From: Spirochaetia bacterium
GTDB taxonomy: Bacteria > Spirochaetota > Spirochaetia > Treponematales > Breznakiellaceae
Direction of reading: 5' to 3'
Length of the DNA stretch: 64,000 bases
NCBI GenBank assembly: GCA_025997715.1
Contig: BNUY01000001.1
Span: 8,682 to 72,681 of the forward strand
The stretch's first letter is position 1. The number at the start of each line of letters is the position of its first letter. Below are positions 8,084-16,869 of this stretch, piece after piece. The notes under the pieces are model-generated. The model was not told where the DNA came from. It saw only the letters and a program-made list of their open reading frames with translations, and ran no database searches. Made by a program: the position numbers and the translations under genes.

Positions 8084-8755
8084 TTAGCTGTTTTCCAGCC
8101 CGGTGCCGGTGATATCCGCAATAAGGGCGGCATAAATCGCCCTTTCTGCGGCCGACATGGCGGTATTGTTATCCACAATGTTCTGTATGTTCGCCGCAAT
8201 CTGCCGGTCAAGCTCTTTCTTGTCAATAAGAAACAGCGCAAAGGCGCGTGTTTCTACACTTTGGGTATCCTTATTTCGTACCGTCTGCCACCAATCGGCG
8301 TCCTTTGTAAGGCCGCTAAAGGACGCATCGCTCAGTGCTTTTGCGGCATTATCAAAGGCGGCTTCCACATCGCTTCCTTTTTCCCCCTGCTGTTTGCTTT
8401 CCATTTGTGATATTACGGATATTGAAACCTTTTGCGAAACAGCCCGCGGACCTTCTGCGCCGCCTACCCACGCCACGGCAAAATCTCTTTCAGCATCATT
8501 ATACTCAATGACGAAGCAGTACTTGTCCTTGTAGAGTTTTTGGACTGCGGTATTACCGCCGCCGACATATTCCACAAGCCACTGGGGTGTTCCAATTTTA
8601 AACGCAGCGCCTTTGTCGTCAAGCACCTCAGTTTTTTGCTCCGGCTTTACACTTGCGGCCGCCTTTTCCGCAGGGGATAGCGTAGAGCAGGAAACCACCA
8701 TACCTATTGCCGCGGCCATCGCGGACAATACAATCATTACTTTGACAGATTTCAT
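8084..8755 (-). CDS. LPP20-like lipoprotein
   Basis: A 223-residue secreted protein with signal MKSVKVMIVLSAMAAAIG and lipobox VVSC, so probably lipid-anchored. The mature part begins with TPQWLVEYVGGG and has helical segments rich in Ala and Asp, like the LPP20-type lipoproteins abundant in treponemes. It lies upstream of no obvious operon partner on its strand; the next minus-strand gene (8835-9848) is of the same family and ends in its own terminator. AAGGAGGA precedes the ATG. Function unknown. Confidence 0.75.
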   Translation of the reverse strand: MKSVKVMIVLSAMAAAIGMVVSCSTLSPAEKAAASVKPEQKTEVLDDKGAAFKIGTPQWLVEYVGGGNTAVQKLYKDKYCFVIEYNDAERDFAVAWVGGAEGPRAVSQKVSISVISQMESKQQGEKGSDVEAAFDNAAKALSDASFSGLTKDADWWQTVRNKDTQSVETRAFALFLIDKKELDRQIAANIQNIVDNNTAMSAAERAIYAALIADITGTGLENS

Positions 8756-8811
8756 ATTCTGTCCTCCTTCAATTTCTATTCTGTTGACGAATCAACAGTA
8801 ACGGACATATT

Positions 8812-8832
8812 AAAAAGCCCAACGGGCTTTAT
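8812..8832 (-). terminator. Rho-independent terminator of the 8835-9848 lipoprotein gene
   Basis: Read on the minus strand, AAAGCCC-GTT-GGGCTTTTTAA forms a compact hairpin with a T tract 3 bp after the stop codon of the lipoprotein gene. It separates the two minus-strand lipoprotein transcripts. Confidence 0.75.
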
Positions 8833-8834
8833 TA

Positions 8835-9848
8835 CTACAATGAGGAAAGCCAGTCCGTGAGGGCCGCACCGAATGTTTCGGCAATCTGCTTTTCCACCGC
8901 CATGAGCGCCCGGCTTTCTGCGCCCTCGCGATTTGCGTGGCCTTCTTTGCCGGTTATTGTAAAAGGCAGTAGTACGACGCCCGGAAGGGTGTCGGTGAGG
9001 CGGGCGTCAACGAGATAATTAACAAAACTGAAACGCTGATTTTGTACCGGGTCTTCGGTGAGGGTTAGGGTTACCGCGAGTACAAAGCGGGATGCTGCTT
9101 CTCCGCTTTTGAAACCCGCCTTGTTTAACACCTGGGCAAACGCGGCGTTTATGCGGCCATTCCGGTCATCGTTTACCCGGACGGCAATAGGAATATTAGC
9201 GGTAATATCCGCCGCTTCCAGCCGGTAGCTGTCTCCGGTGCGCAGATTAGGCGCAGCGCTTGTGCCGTTGCCGAGAACGGCGAGCACAGTGGCGTATACC
9301 TGGTTCACGTCGGCGATGGTTCCGGCGAGGCGAAAGCGTTCAATACTGCCGGGGGTATATTTTTCCGTATCAGGCAAGACGGTAAGTTTGGTGATTACCT
9401 GTTGATTGCCGTTGAGCATGTCCGTGTACAGGGCCGTTGTCTTTTGGCGATCCATGAGCGCGATGGCATAATGGAGGGATGTACCATCGAACCACACCCC
9501 GGCGATTTCCGCGCCCACCAGGGTATCCATGGCCGCCGATGTTTTTATGGCGTTCTGTATGCTGCGATCCTCCGACATGTTTACTGCGCCGTCTGCTACT
9601 GCCTTGGAATAGGTAACAACGGTACTCATTTCCGTCTGTACCGACTGGCCGAAGATGGCGACCAGCGCGGCCAGGGCGTTCCGTTCCGCCTCCGTCCGGT
9701 CATGGCCGGTTCCCACGGCGGTGATGTAGCGGCTTTGGGGATATGCTTCGTTAGGGGACGCGACCCAGGTGGGGGGCTTGGGCATGGTGGATGCGCAGGA
9801 AGTGGCGGTGAGGGATAATATTAATAGAAAGAATAATGGGTTTTTCAT
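8835..9848 (-). CDS. LPP20-domain lipoprotein
   Basis: A 337-residue protein with signal peptide and lipobox ATSC. The pattern PPTWVASPNEAYPQSRYITA followed by VGTGHDRTEAERNALAAL is the LPP20 core: Trp, then a repeated Gly, then Ala-rich helix. The C-terminal half holds a second mixed alpha/beta region ending in EKQIAETFGAALTDWLSSL. Such proteins are thought to sit in the periplasm or on the outer membrane; some bind CsgG-like partners, and CsgG-like genes lie at 10.6-14.8 kb on the same strand. Function unknown. Confidence 0.8.
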   Translation of the reverse strand: MKNPLFFLLILSLTATSCASTMPKPPTWVASPNEAYPQSRYITAVGTGHDRTEAERNALAALVAIFGQSVQTEMSTVVTYSKAVADGAVNMSEDRSIQNAIKTSAAMDTLVGAEIAGVWFDGTSLHYAIALMDRQKTTALYTDMLNGNQQVITKLTVLPDTEKYTPGSIERFRLAGTIADVNQVYATVLAVLGNGTSAAPNLRTGDSYRLEAADITANIPIAVRVNDDRNGRINAAFAQVLNKAGFKSGEAASRFVLAVTLTLTEDPVQNQRFSFVNYLVDARLTDTLPGVVLLPFTITGKEGHANREGAESRALMAVEKQIAETFGAALTDWLSSL

Positions 9849-9955
9849 AGATACACCTTTATCAGTATTTTTAAGGGGAATTTGGCGTCCGGCGCCTTTT
9901 TCTCTTGTATTACGCCGCCGTTTCCCCTATAGTTAAAGAACCTTGGAGGTTCCCC

Positions 9956-10243
9956 ATGACCATAGAACAGACCCTTACCATACCCAAAGAAACCAATCAT
10001 TTGACGGTTGACCTCCCGCAGTCCGTTCCGGCAGGGACGGCTACATTCCGGCTTGAATGGACTGCCGCCTCTCCGAAGTCTAAAAAGGAATTAGCGGTGG
10101 AAGCCATAGAAGCGTTATGCGGATTGTATGAAAGCGATGGGCATGATGTTGATCGCTTTCTTGAATCGTCACATGAAGAAAAGCTGCGTGAATACGAAAT
10201 TGAGGAACATGAGCAAAAAGAACGGGGACAATATTCCGTATGA
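9956..10243 (+). CDS. Orphan antitoxin-like protein next to a broken PIN toxin
   Basis: A small acidic protein with an N-terminal strand-rich region (TIEQTLTIPKETNHLTVDLP) and a helical acidic tail (EEKLREYEIEEHEQKERGQ). Its stop overlaps the ATG of a truncated PIN gene (ATGA), the usual antitoxin-toxin order. I chose ATG 9956 because TTGGAGGT lies just upstream; the in-frame ATG at 9905 has no such site. The antitoxin role is inferred from the overlap. Confidence 0.65.
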   Translation: MTIEQTLTIPKETNHLTVDLPQSVPAGTATFRLEWTAASPKSKKELAVEAIEALCGLYESDGHDVDRFLESSHEEKLREYEIEEHEQKERGQYSV

Positions 10244-10413
10244 ATTATATGCTTGATGCCTGTTCTCTCCTTGCGCTTCTCAATAGGGAACCCGGCATGT
10301 TGGTTGTTAAAGATTTGCTCCTCCAGACTCCCCATTATTATAACCGTCTCTTATTACAATTGGTATCATACAAATGTCCTATTTGGGTGTTTGGGATCGT
10401 TGGCTTCTGTTAA
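10240..10413 (+). pseudogene. Truncated PIN-domain toxin
   Basis: The frame opens with MNYMLDACSLLALLNREPG, the start of a PIN nuclease with its first catalytic Asp. After about 30 residues homology is lost; the rest of the frame runs into sequence antisense to the small gene at 10366-10587. The conserved Glu, second Asp and C-terminal Asp of the family are absent, so the toxin is dead while its antitoxin remains. Confidence 0.75.
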
Positions 10414-10587
10414 ATCAAATGTGCCTTTGTCTCCCTTCTTCAATTTCTTAAAATCAGCAATTGGAAATAATCCATCAACAATTGTATTATCCGACTTTAC
10501 GAAAACTCTTGCATTTTTCAGACCAATTCCTTTACGACTATTGATGCCAAGATATTCTCCGGTAACAGTAAGTCTGCTATAATGCAT
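10366..10587 (-). CDS. Small hypothetical protein
   Basis: A 73-residue protein beginning MHYSRLTVTGEYLGINSR. I chose the ATG at 10587 because TAAGGAGGAA lies just upstream, overlapping the stop of the preceding CsgG-like gene; a longer frame from 10662 would run through that gene. It has no signal peptide or membrane segment and reads as a compact beta-rich protein with KKLKKGDKGTFDL near the end. It does not match a family I recognise. It is probably co-transcribed with the CsgG-like gene. Confidence 0.6.
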   Translation of the reverse strand: MHYSRLTVTGEYLGINSRKGIGLKNARVFVKSDNTIVDGLFPIADFKKLKKGDKGTFDLTEANDPKHPNRTFV

Positions 10588-10597
10588 ACTTTCCTCC

Positions 10598-12619
10598 TTA
10601 TTTTTCCTTAAATGAATAAGTCCACCCCGCACCTGCATAGAATGATGGTGTAAGGCTGTCATTAAAATACTGTCTATAACCGGCAGATAAATAAAACCAT
10701 TTGAAGGAATATAACAAACTTACTTGTAATACAAGTCCGAACGATTTATCTTTATCTTGACCCCAAACAGGTTCATCATATATTTCAGGGAGATACAATA
10801 CATCAACACTATTAGCGAAAAACCCTATACCAACATCAATAAAGAAATTGTTTAATACTCTATAATACAGCCTCCAATCCATTTCAAAAAATATGTTTTC
10901 TTTTTTTTCCAATACTTCTTGTTCGGCATTCCACCAAAAAACGCGATCTGGTAAATCCGAAGGATTTGAGGCCCAACCACCAGCAGACATATATATACCC
11001 AATCTCCTACCAGTGCCTCCAATTCTAAGTCCTATTGGAAGTATTGGGTCATATACATAGCCGAGAAAAAATCTACCGGCATAATCATCACCAGCTACCC
11101 AACGACGGAACCCATTCCGCATTCGTTCCTGATTCGCTCGTTTCTGTTCCTGTTTTGCCTTTATTTTCGCTTGCTCTGCCTGTACCCGTTCCTGTTCGTT
11201 CCGCTGTTCTGCTTCCATGCGTTGCTGTTCCGCCAGTCTATTTGCCGCTTCCGCCGCCGCCTGCCGCTTAGCAGCTTCTTCGGGCAGGGCGTAGTGTTCA
11301 GCCTGGGTCAGAACCCGCATATAGCCGGTTTCCATGGCTGTCTCCGCAGGAATACTGTTGACACTGATAATTTTGACCGTAAGTGGCGGAATATAGTCCT
11401 TAACATTCACCTTTAAAAACCGTGCGTCAGTACTTACCTTGACGGGCAGACCAAGCGTCCGGTCGCCGGCATTGAAACTGATATTGCCGCTGGTGAGAGT
11501 AATGGTGTCGGTTCCGATGGTTCGGCCTCTGCCGTCGATAACTGCGGCAACCACGTTAAAGGAAAAGTTTCGTTTCCCCTCAAATACTACTGCCGTAGGT
11601 TCAGGATATTTGCTCCCGTTAATCAGGGGCCACCCTGCAAAGTCCCAGGCGGCCCGCTGCCCCGTGGTCTCTAGTCCGCTTATAAGATCGTTGATAACCT
11701 TGAAGGCCACCTCCGCCGGGGGTAGTTCCACGGTAAATGAAAAATCGGCGGCGGCATTCGCATAATCGGTATCCCCAATCTGCCGAAGAGCCGGATCATA
11801 GACGATATCAAAGGGCATGTGGGTTTTATAAAAAGCGGCGCAGTCCTTTAACAGAGCAATCCAGGCATTCCGTGCCGCAATTTGGTTGCGTACATTCTGA
11901 CCGAGGTCTCCGCCGGATATCCGGGAAGACAGAACATTGAGCCGTCCCGCAGTCTCCGTTAAAGCCGGGTCTACCGCGGCGGCCTGGTAGAAATACGATA
12001 GGGCTTCCACCGCATTGCCGCTCTGTTGAGCGCGGATACCTTTGGCAAGTGCGGTCTGGGCATCGGTATTGGCGGTGCTTGCCGCTTGCAGTTCCCGTTT
12101 TCCCTTGTCGGTAAGCTGTACCCCCATCTTTGCCAACAGATCCGCGCTGGCCTCATTGAGCGCCATCCCTCCCCGCAGTTCCGCCGCCGAACAAGTTTTT
12201 GTAAAGGATGCCCGGACAGTTCCCGTATCCAGGGCGGTAATTGTCAACTGTAGAGAAAATTGTTCATTCCGCAGTTTTTCTATGCTGCCCGCAAGAATGT
12301 ACTGGGCATTGGTCAGGTTACCGATACGGATATAATCATCGTTGGAATAGAGGCCGGAGAGGGACAAACTCTGTTCCGCTTCTACCTTGTCTAAATTCTG
12401 CCGGTCTATGATGGTCATGGCGGAATATTTGTTAAAGTTGCCGGTAAGTATGCCCTGGATATAGAGGGAAAGCCATGTTTCATCGGCGGCAAGGTTCTTT
12501 CCCGCCGGGGCCGCTACTGCGAGGCGGGTACCACGGGCGCCGTCGCCGGTATACATATCGGCGGCATAAATGGGAAGGGATAGAAATAAGAGATTGAACA
12601 TGGCAATTAGTTTTTTCAT
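10598..12619 (-). CDS. CsgG-like periplasmic protein with coiled coil and C-terminal beta-rich domain
   Basis: A 673-residue exported protein (signal MKKLIAMFNLLFLSLPIYA). Residues about 25-200 form a CsgG-like domain (YSAMTIIDRQNLDKVEAEQ, NAQYILAGSIEKL). A TPR-like stretch follows (ALAKGIRAQQSGNAVEALSY), then a middle beta domain, then a charged coiled coil rich in Gln/Glu/Ala/Arg (about 450-510). The last 160 residues alternate aromatic strands and end in YAGAGWTYSFKEK, like an outer-membrane barrel ending in an aromatic/charged tail. It may bridge periplasm and outer membrane. It is a paralogue of the gene upstream at 12632-14755, 12 bp away. Confidence 0.75.
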   Translation of the reverse strand: MKKLIAMFNLLFLSLPIYAADMYTGDGARGTRLAVAAPAGKNLAADETWLSLYIQGILTGNFNKYSAMTIIDRQNLDKVEAEQSLSLSGLYSNDDYIRIGNLTNAQYILAGSIEKLRNEQFSLQLTITALDTGTVRASFTKTCSAAELRGGMALNEASADLLAKMGVQLTDKGKRELQAASTANTDAQTALAKGIRAQQSGNAVEALSYFYQAAAVDPALTETAGRLNVLSSRISGGDLGQNVRNQIAARNAWIALLKDCAAFYKTHMPFDIVYDPALRQIGDTDYANAAADFSFTVELPPAEVAFKVINDLISGLETTGQRAAWDFAGWPLINGSKYPEPTAVVFEGKRNFSFNVVAAVIDGRGRTIGTDTITLTSGNISFNAGDRTLGLPVKVSTDARFLKVNVKDYIPPLTVKIISVNSIPAETAMETGYMRVLTQAEHYALPEEAAKRQAAAEAANRLAEQQRMEAEQRNEQERVQAEQAKIKAKQEQKRANQERMRNGFRRWVAGDDYAGRFFLGYVYDPILPIGLRIGGTGRRLGIYMSAGGWASNPSDLPDRVFWWNAEQEVLEKKENIFFEMDWRLYYRVLNNFFIDVGIGFFANSVDVLYLPEIYDEPVWGQDKDKSFGLVLQVSLLYSFKWFYLSAGYRQYFNDSLTPSFYAGAGWTYSFKEK

Positions 12620-12631
12620 GTTTCCTCCTCC

Positions 12632-14755
12632 TTATTTTCTCTGTGAAATGTTTATCGCAATATCAATACCGACAGTTAGATAGTTGATTATATGAAAAGA
12701 ACCTGTCCCGGCACTTGCCGCCCGGCGGGAAAAATATCCATCATTAAATCCGTCAAAACCCATTTCGGCTCTGTATCCAATAGTGAAGAGCGCTAAAATT
12801 AACTTTGTTTCCAGGGCCGGCACCATATAAATCGAATCATCTGAGGAACCGATCAAGCCGGCCATTTTCCCCCTGACACCTATAGACCAAAGGCCTATGA
12901 GCCATGCATTATTACCGCTAATCCCATCATTAAACCGTACAATGTACCCGGTCCCTAGATCAAGGGAACCTGCCTCAAAGACTTGTTTCTCCCATTCCCA
13001 GCTAATCCTGCTGTCTATGTACCAATTACTTAATTCAAACTTACTCAGTTCAAAACCAAGCCCCAGTGCGGCATTTACCCCCGGTTCACCACTACCAAGT
13101 CCATTAAGCCCTACCTCTCCACTGATGACTAAATGTTTGGAAAGTGCTCGCCATGCCGATTGATGTGCTTGTCTTCTGGCTGCCGCTTCCGCTTTACGGA
13201 GTTGCCTTGCTTCTTCTTTCTGCCGCTCTTCTGCCCGACGGTTTTCTTCGGCTCGTTGTTCGGCTTGCCGCGCTTCTTTAGCCGCCTGTTGTTCCGCCAG
13301 TCTGTTTGCCATTTCTACCGCTGCTAGCCGCTTAGCCGCTTCTTCGGGTAAAGCGTCATGTTCTGCTTGGGTGAGGATACGTATATATCCTCTTTCTCCA
13401 ACAGTCCCGGCATCCATGTCATTAATTTTTGCAATTTTTATTATGATGTTTTCGGTCAAGTCATTGGCGTTTACATTCGGAAACTTGAAAACAACCATGG
13501 TGTCTGCCGGGGCGGTTACGCGCTGATCACCTGACGAAAAGGAAATATTTTTGCTATTGAGGACGACGCTTCCTGTTGCAATAGTTTTCCCATCCCCATT
13601 GACGATCGCCGCATCTACCTTAAAAGTGAATAGCAGCTTCCCCCCGAACACTACTGCTGCCGGTTCCCGTGGCTGCACATCCAGCAAGGGCCATCCGGCA
13701 AACCCCCACTTGCTCCGGTTACCGGTCTGTTCAAGCCGGCCCAACAAATCGTTTAATACCTTAAAGCCCGAATCCGAAGGAACCAGGGCAATACGAAAAG
13801 ACAAGTCCACCGTACTCTTGGCAAAGTCTATATCCCCCTGAGTTAAATCCGGATCATAGAGAATCTCAAACGGCGGGTGGTCCTGATAAAACGCCGCACA
13901 TTCCTTAAACAAATCAAGCCAGGTCATCCGCGCTTGATAGTCGCTCTGTACCGCCTCGCCTATATTGCCACCGGTCATGGCGGCGGCAAGGGTGTTGAGC
14001 CGTCCGGTGGCTTCTGACATGGACGGGTCGAAGGATGCCGCTTGGTACATATAGGTCATGGCCTCAATACGGTTACCGTTTTTCTGGGCGGCGATGCCCC
14101 GCGCAAGGGCCGTTTCCGCCTCCGTAGAACCCGCCTGCCCGCTCAGAATCGCCTGCTTTTCGGCGGCCGTCAGTTCCACCCCTATTCCGGTTAGCAGTTC
14201 TACCGCGGCATCGTTGATGACCTTTCCCTGCCGTAAATCGGCGGCGGAGCAATTTTTGGTAAAGGAGGTCCGGCGTTCCCCGGTTTCCGTGTTGGTAATC
14301 CCCAACTGTACGGAAAACTCAGCCGCCGAAAGTTTGATGATGGTTCCCGCCAGAATATACTGGGCGTTGGTCAGGCCACCGATTTTGACAAAGTCCTCGT
14401 TGGAATAGGCGCCATTTGCTGCCCGCTCTTGTTCGTTTAGCAGCGTGTCCAGATTCTGCCGGTCTATGATGGTCATGGCGGAGTATCGGGAAAAGGTATC
14501 GTTCAATCTGCCCTGAGTAAAGGCGGCGAGGTACCGGTCGGCTTCGGCAAAATTCTGCCCGTCCGGGGCTAACACCGCCAGCCGGATACCCTGCCCCCGG
14601 TTACGGGCAGCGGCGTCAAGCTCGGCCGGATGTTCCTCCGTCAAACCATCTGCCTTACCGGTGGATTTTCCCGTCCCGGAGGCATCTTTCCCGCCCCCCG
14701 CAAAGGCCGTCCCGCAGAGCAGAATCAGAAGAAACCACGTCAAAGTCCTTTTCAT
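12632..14755 (-). CDS. CsgG-like periplasmic protein with coiled coil, paralogue of the 10598-12619 gene
   Basis: A 707-residue protein with signal MKRTLTWFLLILLCGTAFA. It has the same layout as the downstream gene: CsgG-like domain (YSAMTIIDRQNLDTLLNEQ; NAQYILAGTIIKL), TPR-like helices (GNRIEAMTYMYQAASFDP), a beta region, an EAAKR-rich coiled coil with AEQRAEENRRAEERQKEEAR, then a C-terminal beta-rich part with many aromatics. The two genes are an old tandem duplication: the N-terminal two thirds align easily but the C-terminal domains have diverged. Role unknown; envelope location is inferred from signal and domain order. Confidence 0.75.
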   Translation of the reverse strand: MKRTLTWFLLILLCGTAFAGGGKDASGTGKSTGKADGLTEEHPAELDAAARNRGQGIRLAVLAPDGQNFAEADRYLAAFTQGRLNDTFSRYSAMTIIDRQNLDTLLNEQERAANGAYSNEDFVKIGGLTNAQYILAGTIIKLSAAEFSVQLGITNTETGERRTSFTKNCSAADLRQGKVINDAAVELLTGIGVELTAAEKQAILSGQAGSTEAETALARGIAAQKNGNRIEAMTYMYQAASFDPSMSEATGRLNTLAAAMTGGNIGEAVQSDYQARMTWLDLFKECAAFYQDHPPFEILYDPDLTQGDIDFAKSTVDLSFRIALVPSDSGFKVLNDLLGRLEQTGNRSKWGFAGWPLLDVQPREPAAVVFGGKLLFTFKVDAAIVNGDGKTIATGSVVLNSKNISFSSGDQRVTAPADTMVVFKFPNVNANDLTENIIIKIAKINDMDAGTVGERGYIRILTQAEHDALPEEAAKRLAAVEMANRLAEQQAAKEARQAEQRAEENRRAEERQKEEARQLRKAEAAARRQAHQSAWRALSKHLVISGEVGLNGLGSGEPGVNAALGLGFELSKFELSNWYIDSRISWEWEKQVFEAGSLDLGTGYIVRFNDGISGNNAWLIGLWSIGVRGKMAGLIGSSDDSIYMVPALETKLILALFTIGYRAEMGFDGFNDGYFSRRAASAGTGSFHIINYLTVGIDIAINISQRK

Positions 14756-14772
14756 TCCAACCGTTCCCCTAT

Positions 14773-14976
14773 TTATCTGTATCTGATTAAATCAATCAGC
14801 TTTTCTCCTGCCTCAACCGGCGAAGATTTAGCCCCTTCCGTAATCAATGCCTTACCATACCGTTGAACTTCCAAAAGGCTTTTAGCGTTTAGTAACACCC
14901 CTTTTTTCATATCAAGGCTTAATTCCTTAAAATCCTTACATAAATCGTCAAGTTCTTTATTGACCTTACTATTCAT
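14773..14976 (-). CDS. Small hypothetical protein divergent from a HTH regulator
   Basis: A 67-residue, mostly helical protein beginning MNSKVNKELDDLCKDFKELS. I prefer the ATG at 14976, which has AAGGA about nine bases upstream, over the ATG at 14997. It ends 17 bp before the CsgG-like gene and is divergent from the XRE-type regulator at 15102, so it may be regulated by it. No family recognised. Confidence 0.5.
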   Translation of the reverse strand: MNSKVNKELDDLCKDFKELSLDMKKGVLLNAKSLLEVQRYGKALITEGAKSSPVEAGEKLIDLIRYR

Positions 14977-15101
14977 TGGTAAGTATCCTTTATTCATAGG
15001 TTACAATGCAACCATTATAAATAATGAAAAGCAATCAGTCAATACTAAAATCTTGTTATAGTGGGGCTTTTTATGTTAATTTGAAAAGTAGAAGGGTATA
15101 A

Positions 15102-15455
15102 ATGGCAGTTCCTGCATTAAAAGAGCGGTTAAAGGGGATTAGAAAGGCTTTAGAGATAAATCAGAGAGATTTTGCTAAGGGTATCTTTTTAAGTCATAGT
15201 CTTTACGCTCAATTAGAAAGTGGAACTCGTAACATAAATGACCGCATCATCGAACTAATCTCCACCAAATACAACGTAAACAAAGACTGGCTAAAAACCG
15301 GCAAGGGGGAGATGTTTGGCGGTGACCCGCCGGATACGGAGCTCAATCAACTTATCGAGATATACCGGGAACTTGACCCGCTTTTTAAGAAATATATCTC
15401 CCTCCAAATAAAACAGCTTTTGGAAGTCCAGAAAGGGACGAAGAAGGAGCAATAG
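15102..15455 (+). CDS. XRE-family (Cro/CI-like) transcriptional regulator
   Basis: A 117-residue protein. The N-terminal helix-turn-helix is LKGIRKALEINQRDFAKGIF followed by SHSLYAQLESGTRNI, and the region after it (VNKDWLKTGKGEMF) is the conserved W-L-x-x-G-x-G-x-M-F turn of phage repressor-like proteins. The C-terminal helix KKYISLQIKQLLEVQKG is probably for dimerisation. It faces a small divergent gene and precedes an MNT/HEPN pair. A scar of the same gene lies at 16286-16353. Confidence 0.85.
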   Translation: MAVPALKERLKGIRKALEINQRDFAKGIFLSHSLYAQLESGTRNINDRIIELISTKYNVNKDWLKTGKGEMFGGDPPDTELNQLIEIYRELDPLFKKYISLQIKQLLEVQKGTKKEQ

Positions 15456-15572
15456 ACCAAAGCCGAACAGCCTGCCGCCTAAAATACCCAATCAGGACCG
15501 GTTCATCCCGGTTCCCGGCAGGGCTATACTCAATTAAGCCGCAATGGAGTATACTTAATCCCGGAGGCTTTT

Positions 15573-15896
15573 ATGGAAGCGGCGGTGCAGGCGGAATTGG
15601 ATATGCTCAGGGATATAATCGTTCAGACCGTACCCGTTGACCAGATTTTCCTGTTCGGCTCCTATGCCTATGGAACGCCCCATAAGGATTCAGACCTGGA
15701 TTTGTATGTAGTCCTGAAAGATGACGTAGAGATGCGGGATATTGATGCGGCATTGAAAATCCTTGCGGCTATCAGGGATAAGAAAAATATGCCTTTGGAT
15801 CTTATCGTCAGTAAGCAGAGCAAATATCAGAAGGAACGGCTCATGCCCGGTATCGAACGGGTAATATCAAAGAAGGGTATAGTACTATATGGCTAA
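15573..15896 (+). CDS. Minimal nucleotidyltransferase (MNT) of an MNT/HEPN pair
   Basis: A 107-residue protein with the nucleotidyltransferase signature LFGSYAYGTPHKDSDLDLYV (GS then DxD). In MNT/HEPN toxin-antitoxin pairs the MNT protein neutralises the HEPN toxin by AMPylating or adenylating it. A good ribosome site (CCGGAGG) precedes the ATG. It overlaps the HEPN gene by 8 bp. Two TATACT boxes, at 15525 and 15550, lie upstream and may belong to its promoter. Confidence 0.88.
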   Translation: MEAAVQAELDMLRDIIVQTVPVDQIFLFGSYAYGTPHKDSDLDLYVVLKDDVEMRDIDAALKILAAIRDKKNMPLDLIVSKQSKYQKERLMPGIERVISKKGIVLYG

Positions 15897-16293
15897 TACC
15901 CCAAAAGGCTGGATGATGCTTGGCGACAGGGACTATGATTCGGCGGCCTTTCTTGCCGCCAATATGCGACCAAAGCCTTTAGAGATAATTTGTTTCCATT
16001 GCCAGCAGGCTGTGGAAAAGTATTTAAAGGGGTTTCTTGCTCTTCAGGACGTAGATCCGCCGTATACTCATGATTTAATTGAACTTGGGAAGCTTTGTGA
16101 AAAATATAATGCATCGTTTTCTGCCATTGGGGGAATGTGTGATTCCATAACCTTATACGGTGTTCAGCCCCGGTATGACAGCGGAATGAGTATTACCGAA
16201 GCTGAGACCAGCCTTGTTTTGAAACACGCCCAAGCAATCAAAGTATTCCTCCAAAAAGAAGCGCCGCAACTGTTTCAATCAGCGCCCGGTTAA
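15889..16293 (+). CDS. HEPN-domain protein of an MNT/HEPN pair
   Basis: A 134-residue helical HEPN protein: FHCQQAVEKYLKGFLAL, then YTHDLIELGKLCEKYNASF, then the C-terminal helix. HEPN toxins are RNases, but I do not find the usual R-x4-6-H active site in this sequence: the only nearby pair is an Arg nine residues from a His. It may therefore be a catalytically weak or regulatory member. Overlap with the MNT gene shows translational coupling. Confidence 0.85.
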   Translation: MANTPKGWMMLGDRDYDSAAFLAANMRPKPLEIICFHCQQAVEKYLKGFLALQDVDPPYTHDLIELGKLCEKYNASFSAIGGMCDSITLYGVQPRYDSGMSITEAETSLVLKHAQAIKVFLQKEAPQLFQSAPG

Positions 16294-16353
16294 AGGCACT
16301 CAGAAAGGCTTTAGGGGAAGTCCAGAAGGGGACGAAGAAGAAAGGGGAGGAAT
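16286..16353 (+). pseudogene. Scar of the XRE regulator gene (5' and 3' ends joined)
   Basis: Just after the HEPN stop the sequence CGGTTAAAGG...AGAAAGGCTTTAG matches the 5' part of the XRE gene (about 15124-15153). It runs directly into GAAGTCCAGAAGGGGACGAA, which matches that gene's last 35 bases. The middle of the gene, some 270 bases, is missing. The intact copy is at 15102-15455, so the HEPN pair lies between a full and a collapsed copy of the regulator. Confidence 0.7.
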
Positions 16354-16469
16354 AGGATAATGGCTGAATTTCTGTATATTTCGGAGTGAAAGCTCCCTGT
16401 CCAATGGAGATTTATCTCTTGACAGCCCCCTATTAAATAGGGTATATTTAAAACAATGAGACACCCTGT

Positions 16470-16550
16470 ATGACCCGTGAATTTGTGATAATGCCGGAAT
16501 TTGACCGGCAGTGGGAACATTGGAAAGGAATCCAGGAGGTTAAAAAATGA
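16470..16550 (+). pseudogene. HigB/RelE-type toxin remnant
   Basis: A 26-codon frame beginning MTREFVIMPEFDRQW, the typical N-terminus of phage-derived HigB-like toxins, that jumps after WKG straight to a C-terminal end and stops. Its stop overlaps the antitoxin start (ATGA), as in an intact pair. About three quarters of the toxin is missing in-frame, so it is inactive. Confidence 0.75.
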
Positions 16551-16855
16551 GCGCATACGAAAGTATCATCCAGGGTTTGAATGAAGCGGTTGATTATCAG
16601 CAGGGGAAATTAAAAGCCCGGAAAATGAAAATAACCATCAAGCCTGCGGAAAGTTTTAACACCGAAGAAATAAAACACATCCGGCAAAAAACAGGATTGA
16701 GCCAAGTGGTGTTTGCCGGTTCTCTTGGGGTTTCTCCAAAAACAGTTGAAGCATGGGAAAATGGCCGTAATAGACCGGAAGGGGCTTCCCGTCGCCTTCT
16801 TGAACTTGTTCGTGATAATCCGGATTTATTACGACAATTTCAGGCAGAAGCTTAA
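16547..16855 (+). CDS. HigA-type HTH antitoxin/regulator
   Basis: A 102-residue protein. The helix-turn-helix is IKHIRQKTGLSQVVFAGSLG followed by VSPKTVEAWENGRNRPEG, the standard motif of antitoxins downstream of RelE/HigB-type toxins. The start MSAYESIIQGLNEAVDYQ is characteristic of this family. AGGAGG sits just upstream. It overlaps the collapsed toxin, so it survives without its toxin, perhaps as a repressor. Confidence 0.85.
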   Translation: MSAYESIIQGLNEAVDYQQGKLKARKMKITIKPAESFNTEEIKHIRQKTGLSQVVFAGSLGVSPKTVEAWENGRNRPEGASRRLLELVRDNPDLLRQFQAEA

Positions 16856-16869
16856 TAGCGGTACGGCAT

